A stretch of DNA of 64,000 nt, taken from assembly GCF_963678635.1 (NCBI RefSeq), contig NC_087067.1, positions 57,762,388 to 57,826,387 on the forward strand. Direction: 5' to 3'. The notes under the pieces are model-generated. The model searched no databases and had not been told where the DNA came from. It saw only the letters and a list, made by a program, of their open reading frames with translations. The stretch is from Symsagittifera roscoffensis. Lineage: Eukaryota > Xenacoelomorpha > Acoela > Convolutidae. A program made the position numbers and the translations under genes. Of the stretch, positions 48,163-61,884 are shown one piece after another. Each line of letters opens with the position of its first letter. The stretch's first letter is position 1.

Positions 48163-51100
48163 GATGTGCTCATTTTTGTTCATTTATTCAAATCTACTAG
48201 TGTTGCGATTGTTGCACTCGCGAATTCGCGCTGGAGTGTTTTTGTCTCAATAAAGTTGTCACAAATTGGTAGTTTCCACTTGCTTTTGATCTTGGCTACT
48301 GAATGTTTCTTCAGTTTTGACATCTTTGAAATACCCAGCGACGCTTTTTCGGGATGTTAATGGGTTGCGGCCATGCTGACGGTTCCTGGGAGTACTATGT
48401 TTTTGATTTTGATGTTAATGTTTCTGAAATATGTCTTTTTCTGTGTTCATCTTTTTTGCGGTTTTTTGTGGTACAAGTTTTTTCATTTTTGATGACAGTG
48501 TGTGGCTAGTTAAGTCATCTTGATGTGTTCATTATTGTTTCATTCGTCAAATCTACTGGGAAAGCGATAGTTGCAGAAGCGAATTTGCGCTGTGGTGATT
48601 TTTTGTTTGAAAAAAATGTCGTCACATTACTGGCAGTTTTTCCTTCTTTTTGGTCTTGACTACCAGACATTATTTGAGTTTTCACAAATTTGAAAGACAG
48701 TGGTGACTTTTTGGATTTGGTAATGCCTTTATAACTTGTAAAGTGTACCTGGGAAATTTATTTATTGATTTCACTTTTTTTCCTAGAATCATGTCTTTTT
48801 ATGTGTCTATCAGTGATGCGGTTTTTCTCGTTACAAGTTTTTCAATTTTTGGTCACTGTGACTGGTTGACATAGTTATTTTGATGTGCTCATTTTTGTTC
48901 ATTTATTCAAATCTACTAGTGTTGCGATTGCTGCACTCGCGAATTCGCGCTGGAGTGTTTTTGTCTCAAAAAAGTTGTCACAAATTGGTAGTTTCCACTT
49001 GCTTTTGGTCTTGGCTACTGAATGTTTCTTCAGTTTTGACATCTTTGAAATACCCAGCGACGCTTTTTCGGGGTGTTAACGTGTTGTGGCCATGTTGACG
49101 GTTCCTGGGCGTACTAAGTTTTTAATTTTGCTATTTTTAATTCTGAAATATGTCTTTTTTTTGTGTTCATCTTTGATGCGATTTTTTGTGGTACAATTTT
49201 TTTTTCATTTTTGAGCACAGTGTGTGGCTAGTTAAGTCATCTTGATGCGTTCATTGTTGTTTCCTTCGTCGAATCTACTGGTTAGGCGATAGTTGCAGAA
49301 GCGAATTTGCGCTGTGGTGATTTTTTGTTCGAAGAAAATGTCGTCACATTACTGGCAGTTTTCCTTTCTTTTTGGTCTTGATTACCGGACATTATTTGAG
49401 TTTTCACAAATTTGAAAGACATTGGTGCCTTTTTGGGTTTGGTGATGCCTTTATAACTTGTTAAGGGTACCTGGGAAGGCTTAATTATTGATTTCACTTT
49501 TTTTCCTGGAATCATGTCTTTTTATGTGTCTATCAGTCATGGGGTTTTTCTCCTTATAAGTTTTTCCATTTTTGATCACAGTGACTGGTTGACATAGTTT
49601 TTTTGATGTGCTCATTTTTGTTCATTTATTCAAATCTACTAGTGTTGCGGTTGTTGCACTCGCGAATTCGCGCTGGAGTGTTTTTGTCTCAATAAAGTTG
49701 TCACAAATTGGTAGTTTCCACTTGCTTTTTACCTTGGCTACTGAATGTTTCTTCAGTTTTGACATCTTTGAAATACCCAGCGACAATTTTTCGGGATGTT
49801 AATGGGTTGCGGCCATGCTAACGGTTCCTGGGAGTACTAAGTTTTTGATTTTGATGTTAAAGTTTCTGAAATATGTCTTTTTCTGTGTTCATCTTTTTTG
49901 CGGTTTTTTGTGGTACAAGTTTTTTCATTTTTGAGGACAGTGTGTGGATATTTAAGTCATCTTGATGTGTTCATTATTGTTTGATTCGTCAAATCTACTA
50001 GGAAAGCGATAGTTGCAGAAGCAAATTTGCGCTGTGGTGATTTTTTGTTTGAAAAAAATGTCGTCACATTACTGGCAGTTTTTCTTTCTTTTTGGTCTTG
50101 ACTACCAGACATTATTTGAGTTTTCACAAATTTGAAAGACAGTGGTACCTTTTTGGGTTTGGTGATGCCTTTATAATTTGTTAAGGGTACCTGGGAAGGC
50201 TTATTTATAGATTTCACTTTTTTTCCTGGAATCATGTCTTTTTATGTGTCTATCAGTCATGGGGTTTTTCTCCTTACAAGTTTTTCCATTTTTGATCACA
50301 GTGACTGGTTGATATAGTTTTTTTGATGTGCTCATTTTTGTTCATTTATTCAAATCTACTAGTGTTGCGATTGTTGCACTCGCGAATTCGCGCTGGAGTG
50401 TTTTTGTCTCAATAAAGTTGTCACAAATTGGTAGTTTCCACTTGCTTTTGGTCTTGGCTACTGAATGTTTCTTCAGTTTTGACATCTTTGAAATACCCAG
50501 CGACGCTTTTTCGGGGTGTTAATGGGTTGCGGCCATGCTGACGGTTCCTGGGAGTACTAAGTTTTTGATTTTGATGTTAAAGTTTCTGAAATATGTCTTT
50601 TTCTGTGTTCATCTTTTTTGCTGTTTTTTGTGGTACAAATTTTTTCATTTTTGAGGACATCGTGTGGCTATTTAAGTCGTCTTGATGTGTTCATTGTTGT
50701 TTCATTCGTCAAATCTACTGGGTAGGCGATAGTTGCAGAAGCGAATTTGCGCTGTGGTGATTTTTTGTTCGAAGAAAATGTCGTCACATTACTGGCAGTT
50801 TTCCTTTCTTTTTGGTCTTGATTACCAGACATTATTTGAGTTTTCACAAATTTGAAAGACATTGGTGCCTTTTTGGGTTTGGTGATGCCTTTATAACTTG
50901 TTAAGGGTACCTGGGAAGGCTTAATTATTGATTTCACTTTTTTTCCTGGAATCATGTCTTTTTATGTGTCTATCAGTCATGGGGTTTTTCTCCTTATAAG
51001 TTTTTCCATTTTTGATCACAGTGACTGGTTGACATATTTTTTTTTGATGTGCTCATTTTTGTTCATTTATTCAAATCTACTAGTGTTGCGATTGTTGCAC

Positions 51101-51764
51101 TCGCGAATTCGCGCTGGAGTGTTTTTGTCTCAATAAAGTTGTCACAAATTGGTAGTTTCCACTTGCTTTTGGTCTTGGCTACTGAATGTTTCTTAAGTTT
51201 TGACATCTTTGAAATACCCAGCGACGCTTTTTTGGTGAGTTAACGCGTTGTGGCCATGCTGACGGTTCCTGGGAGTACTAAGTTTTTGATTTTGATGTTA
51301 AAGTTTCTGAAATATGTCTTTTTCTGTGTTCATCTTTTTTGCGGTTTTTTGTGGTACAAGTTTTTTCATTTTTGAGGACAGTGTGTGGCTATTTAAGTCA
51401 TCTTGATGTGTTCATTATTGTTTGATTCGTCATATCTACTAGGAAAGCGATAGTTGCAGAAGCGAATTTGCGCTGTGGTGATTTTTTGTTTGAAAAAAAT
51501 GTCGTCACATTACTGGCAGTTTTTCTTTCTTTTTGGTCTTGACTACCAGACATTATTTGAGTTTTCACAAATTTGAAAGACAGTGGTACCTTTTTGGGTT
51601 TGGTGATGCCTTTATAATTTGTTAAGGGTACCTGGGAAGGCTTATTTATAGATTTCACTTTTTTTCCTGGAATCATGTCTTTTTTTGTGTCTATCAGTGA
51701 TGCGGTTTTTCTCGTTACAAGTTTTTCCATTTTGATCACAGTGACTGGTTGACATAGTTTTTTT
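48163..51764 (+). repeat. Two-dimer (about 1442-bp) alternation in satellite A
   Basis: Two A2 types alternate. TTCGAAGAAAATGTCG occurs near 47884, 49327 and 50768 (spacing 1443 and 1441). TTTGAAAAAAATGTCG occurs near 48605, 50047 and 51489 (spacing 1442). The variant CAGTCATGGGGTTTTTCTCC (48091, 49533, 50253 and 50973) does not follow the alternation strictly, which shows mixing between neighbouring dimers. Confidence 0.8.
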
Positions 51765-53935
51765 GATGTGCTCATTTTTGTTCATTCATTTGTTCAAATC
51801 TACTAGTATTGCGATTGTTGCACTCGCGAATTCGCGCTGGAGTGTTTTTGTCTCAAAAAAGTTGTAACAAATTGGTAGTTTCCACTTGCTTTTGGTCTTG
51901 GCTACTGAATGTTTCTTAAGTTTTGACATCTTTGAAAAACCCAGCGACGCTTTTTCGGGGTGTTAATGCGTTTTGGCCATGCTGACGGTTCCTGGGAGTA
52001 CTAGGTTTTTGATTTTGGTGTTAATGTTTCTGAATATGTCTTTTTCTGTGTTCATCTTTTTTGCTGTTTTTTGTGGTACAAGTTTTTTCATTTTTGAGGA
52101 CAGTGTGTGGCTAGTTAAGTCATCTTGATGGGTTCATTATTGTTTCATTCGTCAAACCTACTAGAAAAGCGATAGTTGCAGAAGCGAATTTGCGCTGTGG
52201 TGATTTTTTGTTCGAAAAAAATGTCGTCACATTACTTGCAGTTTTTCTTTCTTTTTGGTCTTGACTACCAGACATTATTTGAGTTTTCACAAATTTGGAA
52301 GACAGTGGTACCTTTTTGGGTTTGGTGATGCCTTTATAGTTTGTTAAGGATACCTGGGAAGGCTTATTTATTGATTTCACTTTTTTTTCCTGGAATCATG
52401 TTTTTTTATGTGTCTATCAGTGATGCGGTTTTTCTCGTTACAAGTTTTTCCATTTTGATCGCAGTGACTAGTTGACATAGTTTTTTTGATGTGCTCATTT
52501 TTGTTCATTCATTTGTTCAAATCTACTAGTGTTGCCATTGTTGCACTCGCGAATTCGCGCTGGAGTGTTTTTGTCTCAATAAAGTTGTCACAAATTGGTA
52601 GTTTCCACTTGCTTTTGGTCTTGGCTACTGAATGTTTCTTCAGTTTTGACATCTTTGAAATACCCAGCGACGCTTTTTCGGGGATTTAACGCGTTGTGGC
52701 CATGCTGACGGTTCCTGGGAGTACTAAGTTTTTGATTTTGGTGTTAATGTTTCTGAAATATGTCTTTTTCTGTGTTCATCTTTTTTGCGGTTTTTTGTGG
52801 TACAAGTTTTTTCATATTTGAGGACAGTGTGTGGCTAGTTAAGTCATCTTGATGGGTTCATTTTTGTTTCATTCGTCAAACCTACTAGAAAAGCGATAGT
52901 TGCAGAAGCGAATTTGCGGTGTGGTGATTTTTTGTTCGAAAAAAATGTCGTCACTTTACTGGCAGTTTTTCTTTCTTTTTGGTCTTGACTACCAGACATT
53001 ATTTGAGTTTTCACAAATTTGAAAGACAGTGGTACCTTTTTGGGTTTGGTGATGCCTTTATAATTTGTTAAGGATACCTGGGAAGGCCTATTTATTGATT
53101 TCACTTTTTTTCCTGGAATCATGTTTTTTTATGTGTCTATCAGTGATGCGGTTTTTCTCGTTACAAGTTTTTCCATTTTGATCACAGTGACTGGTTGACA
53201 TAGTTTTTTTGATGTGCTCATTTTGATTCATTCATTTGTTCAAATCTACTAGTGTTGCCATTGTTGCACTCGCGAATTCGCGCTGGAGTGTTTTTGTCTC
53301 AATAAAGTTGTCACAAATTGGTAGTTTCCACTTGCTTTTGGTCTTGACTACTGAATGTTTCTTCAGTTTTGACATCTTTGAAATACCCAGCGACGCTTTT
53401 TTGGTGAGTTAACGCGTTGTGGCCATGCTGACGGTTCCTGGGAGTACTAAATTTTTGATTTTGGTGTTAATGTTTCTGAAATATGTCTTTTTCTGTGTTC
53501 ATCTTTTTTGCGGTTTTTTTGTGGTACAAGTTTTTTCATTTTTGAGGACAGTGTGTGGCTAGTTAAGTCATCTTGATGGGTTCATTTTTGTTTCATTCGT
53601 CAAACCTACTAGAAAAGCGATAGTTGCAGAAGCGAATTTGCGGTGTGGTGATTTTTTCTTCGAAAAAAATGTCGTCACTTTACTGGCAGTTTTTCTTTCT
53701 TTTTGGTCTTGACTACCAGACATTATTTGAGTTTTCACAAATTTGAAAGACAGTGGTACCTTTTTGGGTTTGGTGATGCCTTTAAAATTTGTTAAGGATA
53801 CCTGGGAAGGCTTATTTAATGATTTCACTTTTTTTTCCTGGAATCATGTTTTTTTATGTGTCTATCAGTGATGCGGTTTTTCTCGTTACAAGTTTTTCCA
53901 TTTTGATCACAGTGACTGGTTGACATAGTTTTTTT

Positions 53936-56900
53936 GATGTGCTCATTTTTGTTCATTCATTTGTTCAAATCTACTAGTGTTGACATTGTTGCACTCGCGA
54001 ATTCGCGCTGGAGTGTTTTTGTCTCAATAAAGTTGTCACAAATTGGTAGTTTCCACTTGCTTTTGGTCTTGGCTACTGAATGTTTCTTCAGTTTTGACAT
54101 CTTTGAAATACCCAGCGACGCTTTTTCGGGGAGTTAACGCGTTGTGGCCATGCTGACGCTTCCTGCGAGTACTAAGTTTTTGATTTTGGTGTTAATGTTT
54201 CTGAAATATGTCTTTTTCTGTGTTCATCTTTTTTGCGGCTTTTTGTGGTACAAGTTTTTTCATTTTTGAGGACAGTATGTGGCTAGTTAAGTCATCTTGA
54301 TGGGTTCATTTTTGTTTCATTCGTCAAACCTACTAGAAAAGCGATAGTTGCAGAAGCGAATTTGCGGTGTGGTGATTTTTTGTTCGAAAAAAATGTCGTC
54401 ACTTTACTGGCAGTTTTTCTTTCTTTTTGGTCTTGACTACCAGACATTATTTGAGTTTTCACAAATTTGAAAGACAGTGGTACCTTTTTGGGTTTGGTGA
54501 TGCCTTTATAATTTGTTAAGGATACCTGGGAAGGCTTATTTATTGATTTCACTTTTTTTTCCTGGAATCATGTTTTTTTATGTGTCTATCAGTGATGCGG
54601 TTTTTCTCGTTACAAGTTTTTCCATTTTGATCACAGTGACTGGTTGACATAGTTTTTTTGATGTGCTCATTTTGATTCATTCATTTGTTCAAATCTACTA
54701 GTGTTGCCATTGTTGCACTCGCGAATTCGCGCTGGAGTGTTTTTGTCTCAATAAAGTTGTCACAAATTGGTAGTTTCCACTTGCTTTTGGTCTTGACTAC
54801 TGAATGTTTCTTCAGTTTTGACATCTTTGAAATACCCAGCGACGCTTTTTTGGTGAGTTAACGCGTTGTGGCCATGCTGACGGTTCCTGGGAGTACTAAA
54901 TTTTTGATTTTGGTGTTAATGTTTCTGAAATATGTCTTTTTCTGTGTTCATCTTTTTTGCGGTTTTTTGTGGTACAAGTTTTTTCATTTTTGAGGACAGT
55001 GTGTGGCTAGTTAAGTCATCTTGATGGGTTCATTTTTGTTTCATTCGTCAAACCTACTAGAAAAGCGATAGTTGCAGAAGCGAATTTGCGGTGTGATGAT
55101 TTTTTCTTCGAAAAAAATGTCGTCACTTTACTGGCAGTTTTTCTTTCTTTTTGGTCTTGACTACCAGACATTATTTGAGTTTTCACAAATTTGAAAGACA
55201 GTGGTACCTTTTTGGGTTTGGTGATGCCTTTATAATTTGTTAAGGATACCTGGGAAGGCTTATTTATTGATTTCACTTTTTTTTCCTGGAATCATGTTTT
55301 TTTATGTGTCTATCAGTGATGCGGTTTTTCTCGTTACAAGTTTTTCCATTTTGATCACAGTGACTGGTTGACATAGTTTTTTTGATGTGCTCATTTTGAT
55401 TAATTCATTTGTTCAAATCTACTAGTGTTGCCATTGTTGCACTCGCGAATTCGCGCTGGAGTGTTTTTGTCTCAATAAAGTTGTCACAAATTGGTAGTTT
55501 CCACTTGCTTTTGGTCTTGACTACTGAATGTTTCTTCAGTTTTGACATCTTTGAAATACCCAGCGACGCTTTTTTGGTGAGTTAACGCGTTGTGGCCATG
55601 CTGACGGTTCCTGGGAGTACTAAATTTTTGATTTTGGTGTTAATGTTTCTGAAATATGTCTTTTTCTGTGTTCATCTTTTTTGCGGTTTTTTGTGGTACA
55701 AGTTTTTTCATTTTTGAGGACAGTGTGTGGCTAGTTAAGTCATCTTGATGGGTTCATTTTTGTTTCATTCGTCAAACCTACTAGAAAAGCGATAGTTGCA
55801 GAAGCGAATTTGCGGTGTGGTGATTTTTTGTTCGAAAAAAATGTCGTCACTTTACTGGCAGTTTTTCTTTCTTTTTGGTCTTGACTACCAGACATTATTT
55901 GAGTTTTCACAAATTTGAAAGACAGTGGTACCTTTTTGGGTTTGGTGATGCCTTTATAATTTGTTAAGGATACCTGGGAAGGCTTATTTATTGATTTCAC
56001 TTTTTTTTCCTGGAATCATGTTTTTTTATGTGTCTATCAGTGATGCGGTTTTTATCGTTACAAGTTTTTCCATTTTGATCACAGTGACTGGTTGACATAG
56101 TTTTTTTGATGTGCTCATTTTGATTCATTCATTTGTTCAAATCTACTAGTGTTGCCATTGTTGCACTCGCGAATTCGCGCTGGAGTGTTTTTGTCTCAAT
56201 AAAGTTGTCACAAATTGGTAGTTTCCACTTGCTTTTGGTCTTGACTACTGAATGTTTCTTCAGTTTTGACATCTTTGAAATACCCAGCGACGCTTTTTTG
56301 GTGAGTTAACGCGTTGTGGCCATGCTGACGGTTCCTGGGAGTACTAAATTTTTGATTTTGGTGTTAATGTTTCTGAAATATGTCTTTTTCTGTGTTCATC
56401 TTTTTTGCGGTTTTTTGTGGTACAAGTTTTTTCATTTTTGAGGACAGTGTGTGGCTAGTTAAGTCATCTTGATGGGTTCATTTTTGTTTCATTCGTCAAA
56501 CCTACTAGAAAAGCGATAGTTGCAGAAGCGAATTTGCGGTGTGGTGATTTTTTCTTCGAAAAAAATGTCGTCACTTTACTGGCAGTTTTTCTTTCTTTTT
56601 GGTCTTGACTACCAGACATTATTTGAGTTTTCACAAATTTGAAAGACAGTGGTACCTTTTTGGGTTTGGTGATGCCTTTATAATTTGTTAAGGATACCTG
56701 GGAAGGCTTATTTATTGATTTCACTTTTTTTTCCTGGAATCATGTTTTTTTATGTGTCTATCAGTGATGCGGTTTTTCTCGTTACAAGTTTTTCCATTTT
56801 GATCACAGTGACTGGTTGACATAGTTTTTTTGATGTGCTCATTTTGATTAATTCATTTGTTCAAATCTACTAGTGTTGCCATTGTTGCACTCGCGAATTC

Positions 56901-57780
56901 GCGCTGGAGTGTTTTTGTCTCAATAAAGTTGTCACAAATTGGTAGTTTCCACTTGCTTTTGGTCTTGACTACTGAATGTTTCTTCAGTTTTGACATCTTT
57001 GAAATACCCAGCGACGCTTTTTTGGTGAGTTAACGCGTTGTGGCCATGCTGACGGTTCCTGGGAGTACTAAATTTTTGATTTTGGTGTTAATGTTTCTGA
57101 AATATGTCTTTTTCTGTGTTCATCTTTTTTGCGGTTTTTTGTGGTACAAGTTTTTTCATTTTTGAGGACAGTGTGTGGCTAGTTAAGTCATCTTGATGGG
57201 TTCATTTTTGTTTCATTCGTCAAACCTACTAGAAAAGCGATAGTTGCAGAAGCGAATTTGCGGTGTGGTGATTTTTTCTTCGAAAAAAATGTCGTCACTT
57301 TACTGGCAGTTTTTCTTTCTTTTTGGTCTTGACTACCAGACATTATTTGAGTTTTCACAAATTTGAAAGACAGTGGTACCTTTTTGGGTTTGGTGATGCC
57401 TTTAAAATTTGTTAAGGATACCTGGGAAGGCTTATTTAATGATTTCACTTTTTTTTCCTGGAATCATGTTTTTTTATGTGTCTATCAGTGATGCGGTTTT
57501 TCTCGTTACAAGTTTTTCCATTTTGATCACAGTGACTGGTTGACATAGTTTTTTTGATGTGCTCATTTTTGTTCATTCATTTGTTCAAATCTACTAGTGT
57601 TGACATTGTTGCACTCGCGAATTCGCGCTGGAGTGTTTTTGTCTCAATAAAGTTGTCACAAATTGGTAGTTTCCACTTGCTTTTGGTCTTGGCTACTGAA
57701 TGTTTCTTCAGTTTTGACATCTTTGAAATACCCAGCGACGCTTTTTCGGGGAGTTAACGCGTTGTGGCCATGCTTACGGT
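53936..57780 (+). repeat. Recently homogenised A dimers, exactly 724 bp
   Basis: Unit starts 53936, 54660, 55384, 56108, 56832 and 57556 are exactly 724 bp apart and nearly identical. GATTCATTC (54668 and 56116) alternates with GATTAATTC (55392 and 56840), a 1448-bp two-dimer period. The unit around 53568-54140 is matched almost perfectly at 57188-57760, with shared CTTTAAAATTTG, TTATTTAATG and GTTGACATTGTTGC, so a five-dimer span (3620 bp) has also been copied. This is among the youngest amplifications in the window. Confidence 0.92.
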
Positions 57781-58196
57781 TCCTTGGAGTACTAAGTTTT
57801 TGATTTTGGTGTTAATGTTTCTGAAATATGTCTTTTTCTGTATTCATCTTTTATGCGGTTTTTTGTGGTACAAGTTTTTTCATTTTTGAGGACAGTGTGT
57901 GGCTAGTTAGGTCATCTTGATGTGTTCATTATTGTTTCATTCGTCGAATCTACTAGGAAAGCGATAGTTGCAGAAGCGAATTTGCGCTGTGGTGATTTTT
58001 TGTCACATTACTGGCAGTTTTTTCTTTCTTTTTGGTCTTGACTACCAGAAATTATTTGAGTTTTCACAAATTTGAAAGGCAGTGGTGCCTTTTTGGGTTT
58101 GGTGATGCCTCTATGACTTGTTAAGGGTACCTGGGAAGGCTTAATTATTGATTTCACTTTTTTAAACTGGAATCATGTCTTTTTATGTGTCTATCA

Positions 58197-58561
58197 GTAA
58201 TGCGGTTTTTCTCGTTACAAGTTTTTCCATTTTTGATCACAGTGACTGGTTGACATAGTTTTTTTGCGCTGTGGTGGTTTTTTGTTCGAAAAAAATGTCG
58301 TCACATAACTGGCAGTTTTTCTTTCTTTTTGTTCTTGACTACCAGACATTATTTGAGTTTTCACAAATTTGAAAGACAGTGGTACCTTTTTGGGTTTGGT
58401 GATGCCTTTATAATTTGTTAAGGATACCTGGGAAGGCTTATTTATTGATTTCACTTTTTTTTCCTGGAATCATGTTTTTTTATGTGTCTATCAGTGATGC
58501 GGTTTTTCTCGTTACAAGTTTTTCCATTTTGATCACAGTGACTGGTTGACATAGTTTTTTT
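58197..58561 (+). repeat. A2-to-A2 junction with loss of A1
   Basis: An A2 ending TTGACATAGTTTTTTT at about 58264 passes straight into GCGCTGTGGTGG, which is A2 from about base 58. A whole A1 and the first part of A2 are missing, leaving a 297-bp A2 fragment before the next A1 at 58562. TTTG is common to both partners at the joint. The sequence before it (57780-58262) is repeated after the fragment (about 58785-59270, sharing TTTTGTCACATTACTGG or TTTTGTCTCATTACTGG and TTTTTTAAACTGGAATC) at an offset of about 1005 bp, which fits an out-of-register exchange. Confidence 0.92.
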
Positions 58562-61500
58562 GATGTGCTCATTTTTGTTCATTCATTTGTTCAAATCTAC
58601 TAGTGTTGCCATTGGTGCACTCGCGAATTCGCGCTGGAGTGTTTTTGTCTCAATAAAGTTGTCACAAATTGGTAGTTTCCACTTGCTTTTGGTCTTGACT
58701 ACTGAATTTTTCTTCAGTTTTGACATCTTTGAAATACCCAGCGACGCTTTTTCGGGGAGTTAACGCGTTGTGGCCATGCTGACGGTTCCTGGGAGTACTA
58801 AGTTTTTGATTTTGGTGTTATTGTTTCTGAAATATGTCTTTTTCTGTATTCATCTTTTATGCGGTTTTTTGTGATACAAGTTTTTTCATTTTTGAGGACA
58901 GTGTGTGGCTAGTTAGGTCATCTTGATGTGTTCATTATTGTTTCATTCGTCAAATCTACTAGGAAAGCGATAGTTGCAGAAGCGATTTTGCGCTGTGGTG
59001 ATTTTTTGTCTCATTACTGGCAGTTTTTTCTTTCTTTTTGGTCTTGACTACCAGAAATTATTTGAGTTTTCACAAATTTGAAAGGCAGTGGTGCCTTTTT
59101 GGGTTTGGTGATGCCTCTATGACTTGTTAAGGGTACCTGGGAAGGCTTAATTATTGATTTCACTTTTTTAAACTGGAATCATGTCTTTTTATGTGACTAT
59201 CAGTAATGCGGTTTTTCTCGTTACAAGTTTTTCCATTTTTGATCACAGTGACTGGTTGACATAGTTTTTTTTATGTGCACATTTTTGTTCATTTATTCAA
59301 TTCTACTAGTTTTGCGATTGTTGCACTAGCGAATTCGCGCTGGAGTGTTTTTTTCTCAATAAAGTTGTCACAAATTAGTACTTTCCACTTGCTTTTGGTC
59401 TTGGCTACTGAATGTTTCTTCAGTTTTGACATCTTTGAAATACCCAGCGACGCTTTTTCGGGCGTGTTAATGCGTTGTGGCCATGCTGATGGTTCCTGGG
59501 AGCACTAAGTGTTTGATTTTGGTGTTAATGTTTCTGAAATATGTTTTTTTCTGTGTTCATCTTTTATGCTGTTTTTTGTGGTACAAGTTTTTTTCATTTT
59601 TGAGGACAGTGTGTGGCAACTTAAGTCATCTTGATGTGTTCATTATTGTTTTATTCGTCAAATCTACTAGGAAAGCGATAGTTGCAGAAGCGAAATTGCG
59701 CTGTGGTGATTTTTTGTTCGAAAAAAATGTCGTCACATTACTGGCAGTTTTTTTTTCTTTTTGGTCTTGACTACCAGACATTATTTGAGTTTTCACAAAT
59801 TTGAAAAGCAGTGGTGCCTTTTTGGGTTTGATGATGCCTTTATAACTTGTTAAGGGTACCTGGGAAGGCTTAATTATTGATTTCACTTTTTTTTACTGGA
59901 ATCATGTCTTTTTATGTGTCTATCAGTGATGCGGTTTTTCTCGTTACAAGTTTTTCCATTTTGATCACAGTGAATGGTTGACAAAGTTTTTTTGATGTGC
60001 ACATTTTTGTTCATTTATTCAATTCTACTAGTGTTGCGATTGTTGCACTCGCGAATTCGCGCTGGAGTGTTTTTGTCTCAATAAAGTTGTCACAAATTTG
60101 TAGTTTCCACTTGCTTTTGGTCTTGGCTACTGAATGTTTCTTCAGTTTTGACATCTTTGAAATACCCAGCGACGCTTTTTCGGGGTGTTAATGCGTTGTG
60201 GACATGCTGACGGTTCCTTGGAGTACAAAGTTTTTTATTTTGGTATTAATGTTTCTGAAATTTGTCTTTTTCTGTGTTCATATTTTTTGTGGTTTTTTGT
60301 GGTACAAATTTTTTCATTTTTGAGGACAGTGTGTGGCTAGTTAAGTCATCTTGATGTGTTCATTGTTGTTTCATTCGTCAAATTTACTGGTTAGGTGATA
60401 GTTGCAGAAGCGAATTTGCGCTGTGGCGATTTTTTGTTCGAAAAAATTGGTCTTCACAGTACTGGCAGTTTTTCTTTCTTTTTGGTCTTGACTACCAGAC
60501 ATTATTTGAGTTTTCACAAATTTGAAAGGCAGTGGTGCCTTTTTGGGTTTGGTGATGCCTTTATAACTTGTTAAGGGTACCTGGGAAGGCTTAATTATTG
60601 ATTTCACTTTTTTTTCCTGAAATCATGTCTTTTTATGTGTCTATCACTGATGCGGTTTTTCTCGTTACAAGTTTTTCCATTTTTGATCACAGTGACTGGT
60701 TGACATAGTTTTTTTGATGTACTCATTTTTGTTTATTTATTCAAATCTACTAGTGTTGCCATTGTTGCACTCGCGAATTCGCGCTGGAGTGTTTTTGTCT
60801 CAATAAAGTTGTCACAAATTGGTAGTTTCCACTTGCTTTTGGTCTTGGCTACTGAATATTTCTTCAGTTTTGACATCTTTGAAATACACAGCGACATTTT
60901 TTCGGAGTGTTAATGCGTTGTGGCCGTGCTGACTGTTCCTGGGAGTACTAAGTTTTTGATTATGGTGTTAATGTTTCTGAAATATGCCTTTTTCTGTGTT
61001 CATCTTTTATGCGGTTTTTTGTGGTACAAGTTGTTTCATTTTTGAGGACAGTGTGTGGCTAGTGAAGTCATCTTGATGTGTTCATTGATGTTTCATTCGT
61101 CAAATTTACTGGTTACGCGGTAGTTGCGAAAGCGAATTTGCGCAGTGGTGATTTTTTGTTCGAAAAAAAATGTCGTCACAATACTGGCAGTTTTTCTTTC
61201 TTTTTGGTCTTGACTACCAGACATTATTTGAGTTTTCACAAATTTGAAAGGCAGTGGTTCCTTTTTGGGTTTGGTGATGCCTTTAAAACTTGTTAAGGGT
61301 ACCTGGGAAGGCTTAATTAATGATTTCACTTTTCCTTGAATCATGTCTTTCTATGTGTCTATCAGTGATGCGGTTTTTCTCGTTACAAGTTTTTCCATTT
61401 TTGATCACAGTGACTGGTTGACATAGTTTTTTTGATGTGCTCATTTTTGTTCATTTATTCAAATCTACTAGTGTTGCGATTGTTGCACTCGCGAATTCGC

Positions 61501-61884
61501 GCTGGAGTGTTTTTTTCTCAATAAAGTTGTCACAAATTGGTAGTTTCCACTTATTTTTGGTCTTGGCTACTGAATGTTTCTTCAGTTTTGACATCTTTGA
61601 AATACCCAGCGACACTTTTTTGGGGTGTTAATGCGTTGCGGCCATGCTGACGGTTCCTGGGAGTACTAAGTTTTTGATTTTGGTGTTAATGTTTCTGAAA
61701 TAAAAAATGTTTTTCTGTGTTCATCTTTTATGCGGTTTTTTGTGGTACAAGTTTTTTCATTTTTGAGGACAGTGTGTGGCTAGTTAAGTCATCTTGATGT
61801 GTTCATTATTGTTTCATTCGTCAAATCTACTAGGAAAGCGATAGTTGCAGAAGCGAATTTGCGCTGTGGTGATTTTTTGTTCGA

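Larger units (their letters stand above)
51765..58700 (+). repeat. Satellite A lineage with a TTCATTCATTTG insertion
   Basis: Every A1 start from 51765 to 58562 reads TTCATTCATTTGTTCAAATC, or its ATTCATTCATTTG and ATTAATTCATTTG forms, four bases longer than the usual TTCATTTATTCAAATC. The next unit, at 59272, returns to the common form. The insertion marks one lineage that spread over about ten neighbouring A1 monomers and explains most of the 724-bp unit length. Confidence 0.88.
45641..61884 (+). repeat. Satellite A array, right block
   Basis: The same dimeric repeat in the same orientation as the left block. A1 starts lie near 45992, 46717, 47440, 48163, 48882, 49605, 50325, 51046, 51765, 52488, 53211, 53936, 54660, 55384, 56108, 56832, 57556, 58562, 59272, 59994, 60716 and 61434. 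Most A1 copies here have the fully palindromic CTCGCGAATTCGCG and GTTTTTGTCTCAATAAAG. The first dimer after satellite B is noticeably decayed (GATAAGCTC, CTACAAGTGATAAGATTG). Confidence 0.98.
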
